Shown piece after piece: positions 1 through 8,753 of a DNA stretch of 64,000 bases. A program made the translations under genes and the position numbers. Position 1 is the first letter of the stretch. Every line of letters starts with the position of its first letter. This stretch comes from Saccharopolyspora phatthalungensis (GTDB taxonomy: Bacteria > Actinomycetota > Actinomycetes > Mycobacteriales > Pseudonocardiaceae): NCBI RefSeq assembly GCF_014203395.1, contig NZ_JACHIW010000002.1, forward strand, positions 1,984,001 to 2,048,000, in the 5' to 3' direction. The notes beneath the pieces were generated by a model that ran no database searches, had not been told where the DNA came from, and saw nothing but the letters and a program-made list of their open reading frames with translations.

Positions 1-591
1 GTTGGCGTTAACGGCGTGCCGCAACAGTTGGACATACTTACGGAACACGAAAGATCAGCCGCGGGCATAACTCACTGGGAACCGTTGGTAATCCCCGGAC
101 TGTTGCAAACTCCCGACTACACCCGCGCGATCAAGGAAGCGGGCGGATTGCGACATGATGAAATTGGTGTTCGCTTGATCGTGAACGCTGGACGGCGCGA
201 CGTCATCACAACGGTGTCCAAGCCCGCCGACTATGAAGCGATTATCGGCGAATCAGCGTTGCTTGCACCAATTGCGTCCAGTGCTGCTATGGCGAGTCAG
301 CTTCGCCGCATTATCTGCGATGCAGAACGATCAAACGTCGCGGTTCGCGTCATGCCTGAAAAGATCTCATGGCACCCCGGACTCTCGGGACCATTCGTCT
401 TCTTCACATATTCTGATGCGCCACCACTTGTCTACTTTGAGCACCACAGTTCAGGGGCGTGGGTAAGCCAAGACTACGACATCGAAGAATACGATAAAGC
501 CATCCAATGGATGCGCGAAATCGCGCTCGATCCTGCAAAATCGGTTGAGCAAATCGCTAAAATAGCGGAAATATGGGAGGTCTCACATTGA
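1..591 (+). CDS. Scr1-type regulator, DUF5753 domain (5' end outside window)
   Basis: The frame is open from base 1, so this is the C-terminal ~197 residues of a protein whose N-terminal helix-turn-helix lies upstream of the window. The visible part is a typical DUF5753 domain: it has the 'E-PLVIPGLLQTPDYTRAI' signature near its start, a later 'GESAL' segment, and 'VRVMPEKISWHPGLSGPFVFF' before a 'VYFE' strand. Such proteins are cytoplasmic DNA-binding regulators of Streptomyces and Pseudonocardiaceae, usually about 280 residues long and usually paired with a DUF397 protein. That pairing is present here: the stop codon overlaps the TTG start of the DUF397 gene, which implies translational coupling. 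GC content at third positions is lower than in the catabolic genes that follow. The specific target is unknown. Confidence 0.85.
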   Translation, partial: VGVNGVPQQLDILTEHERSAAGITHWEPLVIPGLLQTPDYTRAIKEAGGLRHDEIGVRLIVNAGRRDVITTVSKPADYEAIIGESALLAPIASSAAMASQLRRIICDAERSNVAVRVMPEKISWHPGLSGPFVFFTYSDAPPLVYFEHHSSGAWVSQDYDIEEYDKAIQWMREIALDPAKSVEQIAKIAEIWEVSH

Positions 592-761
592 TCGAATATG
601 AGTGGCGAAAATCCAGTTATTCACACCAAAATGGTGCTTGCGTTGAGCTTGCCAGCACCTTAGATCGACTTCGCGATTCGAAGGATCCAGATGGGCCGAC
701 CTTGCGAGTGGACGTGCCCGCATTCATTAAGGCCGTGAAGGTGGGTCGTTTCGATCGGTGA
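588..761 (+). CDS. DUF397 small protein
   Basis: This 57-residue protein has the DUF397 hallmarks: 'WRKSSYS...NGACVELA', then 'RDSKDPDGPTLRV' and a C-terminal 'FIKAVKVGRFD'. DUF397 proteins are partners of the DUF5753 helix-turn-helix regulators and some act as antagonists in an antitoxin-like manner (family knowledge). I place the start at TTG 588, because GGGAGG (575-580) sits seven bases upstream and the TTG overlaps the upstream TGA in a TTGA arrangement. An in-frame ATG at 573 would put the ribosome-binding site inside the gene. A perfect hairpin follows the stop codon and ends this two-gene unit. Confidence 0.88.
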   Translation: MIEYEWRKSSYSHQNGACVELASTLDRLRDSKDPDGPTLRVDVPAFIKAVKVGRFDR

Positions 762-764
762 CGT

Positions 765-805
765 AGCGGTGCCCCCGGTACGTCGTACCTACCGGGGGCA
801 CCGCT
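765..805 (+). terminator. Strong hairpin terminator after the DUF397 gene
   Basis: AGCGGTGCCCCCGGTA (765-780) and TACCGGGGGCACCGCT (790-805) are perfect 16-base complements around a 9-base loop, starting four bases after the stop codon. There is no long U-tract, as is common in actinobacterial terminators. It may also stop minus-strand transcripts coming from the enoyl-CoA hydratase gene. Confidence 0.85.
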
Positions 806-852
806 GTGTCTCAGCGCTTGCGGATGCGGCGTCGGCGGCCCTGGGGGTGGTT

Positions 853-872
853 GCGATTTCGCGCGAAATCGC
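853..872. promoter_or_regulatory. 20-bp perfect palindrome GCGATTTCGCGCGAAATCGC
   Basis: A perfect palindrome lies between two convergent transcription units, 37 bases past the end of the enoyl-CoA hydratase gene. It can fold as an 8-bp stem with a GCGC loop, so it could help end minus-strand transcripts. It could also be a protein-binding site; the sequence does not decide. Confidence 0.4.
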
Positions 873-908
873 CGCGAGCCCTCGCTGGGCGGGGGTGCGA
901 ATTTTGGG

Positions 909-1712
909 TCAGGGCTTGGGGTTTTTGTTGTTTGTTGCGGGGCTTCGTGAGGGGAAGTTCGGCTCGCGTCGTTGGCTGAACGCTGCTATCCCCTCGTGGG
1001 CGTCTGCCGAGCCGAAGGCCCGTTGTCCGTACATGGCTTCGCTGTGGAATGCCTCCTCTGGCGGTAGGTTGCTCAGCCGCAGCACCGCTTCCTTGATCGT
1101 GGCGATTGCCGTGCCGCTCAGCCTTGTGAGGCGTTCGGCCCACTCCATGGCGGTGGGCAGCACTTCTTCGGCGGGCACCACGGCATTCAGCAGGCCGTAC
1201 CGAAGCGCTTCCTGGGCCGTGATGCGATCGGCGAGCAGCAGGAGTTGCATCGCCCACGCGTAAGGGATCTGGCGCGTGAGCCGGACGAGCGTTCCTCCTG
1301 CGGGCACCACGCCGACTCCCGGCTCAGGAAACTGGAATTCGGCTTGTTCACTGGCGATGCGCAGATCGGTGGAGAGCAGGATCTCGAACCCGCCCCCCAG
1401 GCACAGGCCGTTGACGGCACCGATCACCGGCTTGAAGAGATCGGTGTGCTTCTGGTGCGCGCCGTCCCAGTGCGAGATGTCGAACCGTCCCTCGGCCAGC
1501 GCCGGAATGGACTCGGTCAGGTCCGCCCCGACGCAGAAGGCACGATCGCCACTGCCGGTCAGCACGGCCGCGGCGATAGCGGCGTCGTCGCGGACTTCGG
1601 CGAACGCAGCCGCCAACTCGTCATACATCGCGAGTGTCAGCGCGTTGAGCTTATCCGGGCGATTGAACCGGATGATCGCCACCGGGCCGTCTCGTTCCAG
1701 GGTGATCCCCAT
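909..1712 (-). CDS. Enoyl-CoA hydratase/isomerase family protein
   Basis: The 267-residue protein has the crotonase fold signatures: an oxyanion-hole segment 'FCVGADL' around residue 60, 'GLCLGGGFE' with Glu110 and 'FPEPGVGVVPAGG' with Glu130. These two glutamates match the catalytic pair of true hydratases, so hydration of an enoyl-CoA is likely. It is the last gene of the minus-strand operon. Its ATG directly abuts the stop codon of the CoA-transferase gene, implying coupled translation. Because the operon also encodes a class II HMG-CoA reductase, a methylglutaconyl-CoA-type substrate is a reasonable inference, but the sequence does not prove it. The tail after about residue 250 (Arg/Asn/Pro-rich) is not part of the fold. 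Confidence 0.88.
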   Translation of the reverse strand: MGITLERDGPVAIIRFNRPDKLNALTLAMYDELAAAFAEVRDDAAIAAAVLTGSGDRAFCVGADLTESIPALAEGRFDISHWDGAHQKHTDLFKPVIGAVNGLCLGGGFEILLSTDLRIASEQAEFQFPEPGVGVVPAGGTLVRLTRQIPYAWAMQLLLLADRITAQEALRYGLLNAVVPAEEVLPTAMEWAERLTRLSGTAIATIKEAVLRLSNLPPEEAFHSEAMYGQRAFGSADAHEGIAAFSQRREPNFPSRSPATNNKNPKP

Positions 1713-2954
1713 TCACACCACCCCGGACCTGCGCAGGGCTGCGATCTTGTCGTCGGACAGGCCCACCAAGCCCCGCAGCAGGGTGTCGGTGTGCTCGCCG
1801 ACCTTGGGGGCAAGTCCCCGAGGTTGGGCCGGGGTGGCGTCGAGGTGAATTGGTTGCCCGAACATCTCAAGCCTGCCGAAGTCGGGGTACTCGACATCGA
1901 CGATCATGTCGCGCGCTTTGATGTGGGGATCGTTGACCACGTCGCCGATATCTTTGATCGCCGTAAGGGGAACCTGCTCACCGGCCAGCTCCTCCAGCTC
2001 GGCGCGCGTGCGTGATGCCATCCACCGGTTCAGCAGCGGCCGGATCCGCCGCTCGTAAACCTCGGGGTCGAACCGTTTGGTCATGGTGTCGATCTCGGGA
2101 TCATCGGCCAGCTCGGGCTCGCCGAACATGGCGCAGGTCAACCGCCAGAGCTTGTCCGTGTAGCCGCCGAAAAACACATATCCGTCTTTGCAGGGGTAGA
2201 GCTCGTAAGGCCGGACGAACGAGTGGGCGTTGCCCAACGGCTTGGCGACAGTGCCGTCGACGGTGTAGGACACGACGGCGCTCTCGGTCAGCGAGAGCAC
2301 GGAGTCCTGCTGGGCGACGTCGACGAGTTGACCTTCGCCGGTTCGTTCGGCGTGCCGGAGCGCGGCCAGCGTCCCGATCACGGCATACATGGTCGCCGCC
2401 AGGTCGCCGATGATCGTGCCGACCCGCGTCGGTGGCCGGTCCGGGTAGCCGTTCATCGACCACAGGCCGCCCGCGGCCTGGGCGCTGTTGTCGAAGGCGG
2501 GGCGCCGCCGGTACGGCCCGGTCTGCCCGAAGCCCGAGATCGCGGTGTAGACGAGCCTCGGGTTGACCTCCCGCAGGACGGTGTGCCCAAGGCCGAGCTT
2601 GTCCATCGTGCCGGGACGGAAGTTCTCGACGAGCACGTCGGCTCGCTCGGCGAGTTGCTTCAGCAGTTTCTTGCCTTCGGGGACGGCGAGATCGAGCGTG
2701 AGCCCGAGCTTGTTGCGGTTGTACTGGGCGAAGAAGGCGCTGAACCGGTCCCCGTCATCGGATTCGAGGAAAGGCGGGAAGTCCCGCGCGTAGTCGGGGT
2801 CGGTGGGGCGCTCGATCTTGATGACGGTCGCGCCGAGATCGGCCAAGATCATCGAACAGAACGGCCCCGCCACCACGCGGGTGACGTCGAGGACGACCAC
2901 CCCGGCCAGTGGCCCGCGCGGGGATGCCTCGGGGAATTGCGGCGGCGCGGTCAT
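1713..2954 (-). CDS. CaiB/BaiF (family III) CoA-transferase
   Basis: About 413 residues, matching the family length. It opens with 'LAGVVVLDVTRVVAGPF...LADLGATVIKIE', followed by 'VENFRPGTMDKLGLG' and 'PAFDNSAQAAGG'; the aspartate in the last motif corresponds to the residue that carries the acyl intermediate in formyl-CoA transferase. Family members move CoA between organic acids in the cytoplasm. I choose ATG 2954: AGGAGG (2965-2970) precedes it by ten bases and the ATG overlaps the upstream TGA (ATGA). Longer readings starting at 3017 run back into HyuB. It likely activates the acid handled by this operon or trims the product. Confidence 0.9.
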   Translation of the reverse strand: MTAPPQFPEASPRGPLAGVVVLDVTRVVAGPFCSMILADLGATVIKIERPTDPDYARDFPPFLESDDGDRFSAFFAQYNRNKLGLTLDLAVPEGKKLLKQLAERADVLVENFRPGTMDKLGLGHTVLREVNPRLVYTAISGFGQTGPYRRRPAFDNSAQAAGGLWSMNGYPDRPPTRVGTIIGDLAATMYAVIGTLAALRHAERTGEGQLVDVAQQDSVLSLTESAVVSYTVDGTVAKPLGNAHSFVRPYELYPCKDGYVFFGGYTDKLWRLTCAMFGEPELADDPEIDTMTKRFDPEVYERRIRPLLNRWMASRTRAELEELAGEQVPLTAIKDIGDVVNDPHIKARDMIVDVEYPDFGRLEMFGQPIHLDATPAQPRGLAPKVGEHTDTLLRGLVGLSDDKIAALRRSGVV

Positions 2955-5119
2955 CGGGTCTCGTCCTCCTTCTCGCGCGATGCCACTCGGATGCGGGTTT
3001 CCAGCAGGGTGCCGCATGCGGGGCTGATCAGCTCATCGATCAGCACCGCGGGCTCGGCATCCCGCGGACGGACCCGCACACCGAGTTCGGCCAGGCGCTG
3101 CGCGGCCACACTGGTGCGGGTGAGCACGTCAGCCCGCCAACCCGCGCCGCTGCTCAGCCGAGCACCGCTGGCAGGGCAGTACCAGCCTTCGCTGTCGCGC
3201 CGTGGGGCCGAACTGTCGGGGCTCGCATTCGGCGCGATCCGCTGGGCGGGCGGGTGGCCATCGAGGCGCTCGGCGCGCAGCGCGGCGCGCAGCCTTTCCG
3301 TCGCGGTGGTGTCGACTTCGCCTCCGACGAGCACCACTCCATACACTTGTGCGGCAACGGTTTCGGTGACGTATCCGTCGGACACATCCCGCGCGACCAG
3401 CTCCGGATCGCGCAACAGTGGGTCGCCGTAGCCGCCGCCACCGGCCACCCACTGCACGAACACATCGCCGGAGCCGATCGCGACGTCCTGCTGGTTGATC
3501 TCCAGCAGGTCTTTTGCGCCGGCGGTCAGCGTGGCGTCCGTCGGGACGATCCCTTCGGTCAACAGGTCGTTGATGTTGGTGGCGCGCCACACCGAGTGTC
3601 CGCTGCCGCCACCGGGAAAGCCGCCACCGAAGCCATCGGCGACCACCTGCGCGTTGGGCGCGAACACCGTCTGGGTCACCTCCGGGGCGCCGTGCAACCT
3701 CCAGGCGAACTCGTGCCCCAGCCCGCCGCGGTAGGCGCCGTGGCCGGCGCTGGCGGTGTTGAGCCGCTTCCACAGGTACAGCACCGGGTAGAGCATTTCG
3801 TTCATCTCGACATCCGGCAGCGCATTGTTGACCTGCGTCATCATCCCGCCGCAGTCAAGCCCATCGGTCACCGGCTGCGCGCCGGTGCCCATCCCGCCGC
3901 CGTCCATGTTGAACAGCACGAAATACTCGCCATCGTCACGCGTGCCGGCGGAGATGCCCCCGGTCCAGGAGTCCGCCCACACGCCTTGGGTACGGGCGCG
4001 GATCAGCTCGCTGCCGCTGGCGCGGGCGGCCTCGTTGAGCAGCTTGGTGACCAGTCGGCTGACCCGGGCGCCGGTCGTGAGGTGACCGTTGCTGATCGGT
4101 GCCGGCGGCACGGGATTGACCAAGGAACCGCGTTCGGCCACCACGTCGCACGCGGTCATCACGCCCTCGTTGAACGGGACGTCCCAAGCCAGGATCGGCA
4201 CCAGCGCGCTGGCCACACTGCCCACCAGGGTCCCGTAGCTGAGGTTGATGAAGCCGTCGGTCTGCGGGCTGGACCCGGTGAAGTCCAACGTGATCTGGTC
4301 ACCGGACTTGGTCATCGTGCAATGCACCCGGTAGAGCTCGTTGACGTGCCCGTTGTGCTCGGTCCACTCGTCGTCTTCGTAGACACCATCGGCGAGCAAG
4401 GCGATCCGCTCGCGCACCACGCGCTCCGCGATCTCGAAATTGACACGCGTGTAGTCGCGGAACTCCGTAAGACCGAATTCCTCGACAGTGCCGCAAAGCC
4501 TGCGGATTCCCGTGTTGTTACTGGCGACCAAGCTGCGCACATCGTTCCAGAACAGCGTCGGGACCCGAACGTTGTTCAGCAGCACGCGACGTACCCACTC
4601 GACGGGCTGGCCCCGCTCGAAGACCTTCACCCCCGGCGGCAGCCGCAGTGCCTCGCTGAAGCAATCGTAGGCGCCCGGGGCGAAGCCTCCCGGGGTCATG
4701 CCGCCGACGTCCACCAGGTGCGCCTGCGACTGCGCCCAGCCGATGAGTTCGTCCCCGTAGAAGATCGGCGAGATGACGTTGGTGTCCGGCGGGTGCGCCG
4801 AGCCGGCGGTGTGCGGATCGTTGCAGATGAACGCGTCGCCGGGATAAAGCGGCTCGCCCTTGATCTCCGCGACGAGGTTCTGCACCGCCACGCTGCCCGA
4901 TCCGATGTGGAACTGGACGAAATCCGAGTAGGAGTAGATCTTGCCTTCTGGGTCGAACAGGGCGGTGTTGAAGTCGCCGGACTCGGTGATCACCGGTGAT
5001 CCGGAGGACCGGATCATCGCGCTGCCCATCTCCTCGACGATCGAGTCCAGGCGCATCCGAAGCACTTCGAGGGTGACCGGATCGTATCCGGCCGGGACAT
5101 AGGTGGAGTTCATGGTCAT
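2951..5119 (-). CDS. hyuB: Hydantoinase B / oxoprolinase-type subunit (HyuB family)
   Basis: 722 residues. The N-terminal ~520 residues are a HyuB/acetone carboxylase-like domain, with 'DPVTLEVLRMRLDSIVEEMG' near residue 15 and 'GDAFICNDPHTAGSAHPPD', 'GWAQSQAHLVDVGG' and 'GLGHEFAWRL' further on. HyuB partners with HyuA in ATP-dependent opening of cyclic amides, and related pairs carboxylate ketones (acetone, acetophenone), so the exact reaction cannot be read from sequence. The C-terminal ~150 residues carry short features of the carboxylase-type C-terminus and are less conserved. AGGGAG lies seven bases before ATG 5119; a second ATG follows at 5113. The stop overlaps the CoA-transferase start. 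Confidence 0.88.
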   Translation of the reverse strand: MTMNSTYVPAGYDPVTLEVLRMRLDSIVEEMGSAMIRSSGSPVITESGDFNTALFDPEGKIYSYSDFVQFHIGSGSVAVQNLVAEIKGEPLYPGDAFICNDPHTAGSAHPPDTNVISPIFYGDELIGWAQSQAHLVDVGGMTPGGFAPGAYDCFSEALRLPPGVKVFERGQPVEWVRRVLLNNVRVPTLFWNDVRSLVASNNTGIRRLCGTVEEFGLTEFRDYTRVNFEIAERVVRERIALLADGVYEDDEWTEHNGHVNELYRVHCTMTKSGDQITLDFTGSSPQTDGFINLSYGTLVGSVASALVPILAWDVPFNEGVMTACDVVAERGSLVNPVPPAPISNGHLTTGARVSRLVTKLLNEAARASGSELIRARTQGVWADSWTGGISAGTRDDGEYFVLFNMDGGGMGTGAQPVTDGLDCGGMMTQVNNALPDVEMNEMLYPVLYLWKRLNTASAGHGAYRGGLGHEFAWRLHGAPEVTQTVFAPNAQVVADGFGGGFPGGGSGHSVWRATNINDLLTEGIVPTDATLTAGAKDLLEINQQDVAIGSGDVFVQWVAGGGGYGDPLLRDPELVARDVSDGYVTETVAAQVYGVVLVGGEVDTTATERLRAALRAERLDGHPPAQRIAPNASPDSSAPRRDSEGWYCPASGARLSSGAGWRADVLTRTSVAAQRLAELGVRVRPRDAEPAVLIDELISPACGTLLETRIRVASREKEDETR

Positions 5120-5171
5120 GGCCGTCTCCCTGGGGCGATAAGGCGGGCTCGCGGGCGGGTATCGCGTCGGC

Positions 5172-7226
5172 TCACGCGGCGGTCAGGCGGATCGAGAAGT
5201 GGCCTCCGCCGACCAGTTCCACGACTGCCCCGGCCGGCACGTACACGGTGGTGTCGGGCTCTTCCAGCAGGCAGGGGCCGTGGGCTTGGCCCAGGGCGCT
5301 GAATCCGCGGTGCACATCGACACGACGGCGCCCTCCGGTGGCGGGATCTACGCATTCGCGTGTGCTGGCGAGGTGTTGTTCGCCGCCGCCCCCGTTGTCG
5401 ATGATCCGTTGCGCCTCGGTGCGCCCGATCGCTTTGACGCGGGAGTTGACCAACAGGACCTCGGCTTCGGTCCAGGCCGTGCCGGTGCCGAACTCCGCTT
5501 CGTAGTCCTCGATGAAGCGCTGTCGCAGCAGGTCCTTGTCCTGTTCGCCGAAGCTCTTGTTCGGCAATCGCGTGGTGACCTCGAAGATCTGGCCCATGAA
5601 CTTCATATCCGCCTCGCGGTACAACTCGCGCCGGTCTTCGGGAATGCCCTCGGACTCGAACCACTCCTGGGCGCGCGCCTGCAGGGCGGAGAACTCCTTT
5701 TCCAAGTCCGCGGCCGGTTCCGCGAACGTCCAGGGCGTGGTTTGCACCGCGGATAACACGGAGTCGGCGTGCATGAGTCCGTAGGCGGAGAACACCGCGG
5801 CATTGCGCGGGATGATCACTTCGCCGACACCGATCTCCGCGGCGATCGCCGCCGCGAAGAGCCCGCAGGCGCCGCCGAAACCGATCAGGGTGAACTCCCG
5901 GGGGTCGTGACCCCGGTTCACGGTGATCTTGCGGACGGCGTTGGCCATCTGCGACACGGCGAGGCGATACACCCCGTGGGCGGCGACGTCGATGGACAGC
6001 CCCAGGGGTTCGGCGAGGTGCCGGCGCACCGCGTCCCGGGCCTGGTCCTCGTAGAGGGTCACGGTGCCGCCCAGGTAGTAGTCCGGGTTGAGCAGACCCA
6101 TCACGAGCGCCGCGTCGGTGACGGCCGGCCGGTCACCGCCCTTGCCGTAGCAGGCCGGACCCGGTACCGAGCCGGCGCTGTGCGGCCCCACCCGCATCAC
6201 ACCGCGACCGTCGACCCAGGCCAGACTGCCGCCGCCCGCGCCGATCGTCTCGATGTCGACCGCGGTCAGGCTGGTCGGGAGCCCGCCGATCTCGGCCCTG
6301 GGCAACACGCGGAACTCGTCGTCGATGATCGCGGCCGCGTCCAGGCTCGTGCCGCCCATGTCCGCGGTGAGCACCCGGTGCCGCCCCAGGTGCTGGCCGA
6401 CCAGTCGGGCGCCGGTCACGCCGCCCACCGGGCCGGAGTTGAACATGGCGATCGGCGCCTTGCTGGTCTCCTGCGCGGACAGGAAGCCGCCGTGTACCTG
6501 CATGATCTGCACGCGAGTCCGCAGCCCCCGCTTGGCCAGCTCGGCGGCGAGCTCGTCGAAATGCCGCGCCACGATCGGCTTGACGGCCGCATCCAGCGTG
6601 GTGGTCACCATCCGCTCGTATTCGCGATACACCGGGGTGAGCGAACTGGACAACGTGTACGGCAGGTCCGGGTAGTGGGTTTCGAGGTACTTGCCGATTT
6701 CCTGCTCGTGCTGGGGATTGCGGAACGACCAGAGCAGGCACACCGCGACCGCTTCCGCCCCCGCCGCCACGACTCGCTCGATGGCCGCGGCCAAGTCGTC
6801 CTCGCCCAGCGGAACAAGGATGTTGCCGTGGGCATCGATGCGTTCGGGAACCTCGACAATGCGGTTGCGGTCAACGATCTCGGGCGGTGGGGTCATCTTG
6901 TGCGGGTCGCGCTCGTCGTCGCGTGCCGAGCGGGCGATGCGCAGCGTGTCGCGGAATCCCCGCGTGGTCAGCAAGCCGACGGCCGAGTACTTCTGCTCGT
7001 CGACGGCATTGGTCACGATCGTGTTCCCGAGCACGAAACGCTCGATCCGCGGGTAGAAATCGTGGTTGGCCACGCCGAGCCGGTCTTCCAGGACGGCGAG
7101 AGCATTGAGGATGCCCGTAGTGACGTCTGGAGTGGAAAAAGCCTTGCCACGGACGGCGCGTCCGTCGTGAACGGCGACCGCGTCGGTGAACGTTCCCCCC
7201 ACATCGATGCCCACGTGCAGTGTCAT
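5172..7226 (-). CDS. hyuA: Hydantoinase A / oxoprolinase-type subunit (HyuA family)
   Basis: 684 residues, with the actin-like ATP-binding motif 'GIDVGGTFTDAVAV' at residues 6-19, then 'GNTIVTNA' and 'LLTTRGFRDTL', a second phosphate-binding segment 'TADMGGTSLDAAAI' in the middle and 'GFGGACGLFA' near residue 450. This is the ATPase half of a HyuAB enzyme, cytoplasmic and normally complexed with HyuB, which follows 52 bases downstream. HMG-CoA reductase lies 40 bases upstream, so all five genes form one transcript. Possible reactions are ATP-dependent ring opening of a lactam or lactone, or ATP-dependent carboxylation. Confidence 0.9.
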   Translation of the reverse strand: MTLHVGIDVGGTFTDAVAVHDGRAVRGKAFSTPDVTTGILNALAVLEDRLGVANHDFYPRIERFVLGNTIVTNAVDEQKYSAVGLLTTRGFRDTLRIARSARDDERDPHKMTPPPEIVDRNRIVEVPERIDAHGNILVPLGEDDLAAAIERVVAAGAEAVAVCLLWSFRNPQHEQEIGKYLETHYPDLPYTLSSSLTPVYREYERMVTTTLDAAVKPIVARHFDELAAELAKRGLRTRVQIMQVHGGFLSAQETSKAPIAMFNSGPVGGVTGARLVGQHLGRHRVLTADMGGTSLDAAAIIDDEFRVLPRAEIGGLPTSLTAVDIETIGAGGGSLAWVDGRGVMRVGPHSAGSVPGPACYGKGGDRPAVTDAALVMGLLNPDYYLGGTVTLYEDQARDAVRRHLAEPLGLSIDVAAHGVYRLAVSQMANAVRKITVNRGHDPREFTLIGFGGACGLFAAAIAAEIGVGEVIIPRNAAVFSAYGLMHADSVLSAVQTTPWTFAEPAADLEKEFSALQARAQEWFESEGIPEDRRELYREADMKFMGQIFEVTTRLPNKSFGEQDKDLLRQRFIEDYEAEFGTGTAWTEAEVLLVNSRVKAIGRTEAQRIIDNGGGGEQHLASTRECVDPATGGRRRVDVHRGFSALGQAHGPCLLEEPDTTVYVPAGAVVELVGGGHFSIRLTAA

Positions 7227-7266
7227 GGTTGCTGCGTCTCCTTTGACGTTTGGTGGTCTGAGGCTC

Positions 7267-8535
7267 TCAGCCGTTCTGTGACCGAAGTTCGGCGAGTACC
7301 TGCTCGGCGCGGTCGGCCCGGACGGCCCGGTCGGCGATCAAGCGGCGCACCACCTTTGGGATCTCCGCAGCGGTGGCGCCGGCCGCGACCGCGATGTTGC
7401 GGGCATGCAGTGACATGTGGCCGCGCTGGATTCCTTCGGTAGCCAGCGCGCGTAAGGCGGCGAGGTTTTGCGCCAGGCCCACGGCGGTAATGATCTCGGC
7501 CAGTTCGGATGCGGTGGCCACGCCGAGCAAGCGCACGGCGGTTCCGGCTGCTGGATGGACCTTGGTCGCCCCACCGACCAGACCCACCGGCATCGGAACT
7601 TCGAGCGTGCCGACGAGATCACCGTCGGCGTTGACCTCGAAATGCGACAGGGCCGTGTACCGGCCACCGGCTCCGACGGCGTGCGAGTGTGCGCCCGCTT
7701 CGACCGCCCGGGTGTCGTTACCCGTTGCGAGCACAACGGCGGTGATCCCGTTCATGATCCCCTTGTTGTGCGTTGCCGCACGATACGGATCGGCTTCGGC
7801 CAGCGCGGCCGCGTGCACGATGTTGCCAACGAGTTCGGCGCCGCCCAAGGCGTCGGCCTCGAACACCGCCCGCGCGCGGGCCAGTCTCATGTCGGCTTTG
7901 TTGGTCAGGATCCGTAACAGCACACGGCCGCCAGCGATCTCCCCGATCCGGTCCGCCAGCGCCTCCGCCATGGTGTTCACCGCGTTGGCCCCCATCGCGT
8001 CGCGCACGTCGACCATCAGGTGAACGACGACGTAACGGCCGGGAGACGCATCGACCACGCGCACCTTCAGGTCACGCACGCCGCCCCCGAAGGAGACGAG
8101 CATGGGGTCCTGATCATTGGCCAGGCGGATCAGCTCCTCGCCGGCCTCTAGCAGCCGCAACCGCGCGCCGTCGGGGTCTGCCACATCCAGCACCTGGACC
8201 TGCGCTTGCATGATCGGCTCGGAGCTGCTGGTGTGGAAGCCGCCCCGTTCGCGCGCGATCCGTGCGGCGTTGCTGGCCGCCGCGACCACCGAGGGCTCCT
8301 CCGTGGCCATCGGGACCAATACGTCCGCGCCATTGACCCGGAAGTTGGTGGCAACCCCCATCGGCACCCCCAGCAGCCCGACGACGTTTTCGATCATGTG
8401 GTCGGCCTGCTCGACGGTCAGCCCGCCCGACGCCAGGACATCGAGGCATTCGAGAGGGACGCCGGTGCTCTTGGCGACCAAGGCGCGCCGATCGGCCGGA
8501 GATTCATCCCGGAAACCCGGAATCCTGCTTGTCAC
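7267..8535 (-). CDS. Hydroxymethylglutaryl-CoA reductase, class II (degradative type)
   Basis: 422 residues. All catalytic signatures of class II HMG-CoA reductase are visible: 'PMATEEPSVVAAASN' (Glu79/80), 'DAMGANAVNT' (~179-188), 'HNKGIMNG' with Lys258, 'TGND' with Asp274 and 'SLHARNIA' with His377. Class II enzymes, known from Pseudomonas mevalonii, usually oxidise mevalonate to HMG-CoA with NAD, although some work in the biosynthetic direction. I choose GTG 8535, because GGGAGG (8541-8546) lies five bases before it; an in-frame ATG at 8550 would place that site inside the gene. As the first gene of the operon it suggests mevalonate or HMG-CoA as a central intermediate. No HMG-CoA lyase is in the window. 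Confidence 0.92.
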   Translation of the reverse strand: MTSRIPGFRDESPADRRALVAKSTGVPLECLDVLASGGLTVEQADHMIENVVGLLGVPMGVATNFRVNGADVLVPMATEEPSVVAAASNAARIARERGGFHTSSSEPIMQAQVQVLDVADPDGARLRLLEAGEELIRLANDQDPMLVSFGGGVRDLKVRVVDASPGRYVVVHLMVDVRDAMGANAVNTMAEALADRIGEIAGGRVLLRILTNKADMRLARARAVFEADALGGAELVGNIVHAAALAEADPYRAATHNKGIMNGITAVVLATGNDTRAVEAGAHSHAVGAGGRYTALSHFEVNADGDLVGTLEVPMPVGLVGGATKVHPAAGTAVRLLGVATASELAEIITAVGLAQNLAALRALATEGIQRGHMSLHARNIAVAAGATAAEIPKVVRRLIADRAVRADRAEQVLAELRSQNG

Positions 8536-8612
8536 AGATACCTCCCACATTGGGCCGGGCGGCCTTGCCCGGCTGTGCCGTCGCGGCGGCGGCCGGGGCA
8601 GCGACCCGCGCT

Positions 8613-8624
8613 ACCGACGTCGGT
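8613..8624. promoter_or_regulatory. Palindrome ACCGACGTCGGT upstream of the HMG-CoA reductase operon
   Basis: A perfect 12-base palindrome lies in the 218-base gap between the PucR-type regulator gene and the operon start, about 80 bases before the GTG. Its position suits an operator or activator site; the binding protein is unknown. Confidence 0.35.
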
Positions 8625-8753
8625 TAGCTGCAACGGTAGGGAGACAGTGATTCCAACAACATGGCCGAACCACACATACTTGTCGACTCGGGAACGTGTT
8701 TTCGTGCCGGATCAGCATCCATCGATCAACCCCGGCCCCGCGCGTCGTCCCGT

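Noticed and set aside
2909..4999. Long plus-strand frame (696 residues) opposite HyuB
   Set aside because: It is an antisense shadow of a well-supported gene; its product is Arg/His/Gly-rich with no domain pattern.
5769..7442. Plus-strand frame of 557 residues opposite HyuA
   Set aside because: Antisense shadow typical of high-GC DNA; no ribosome-binding site and no recognisable motif.
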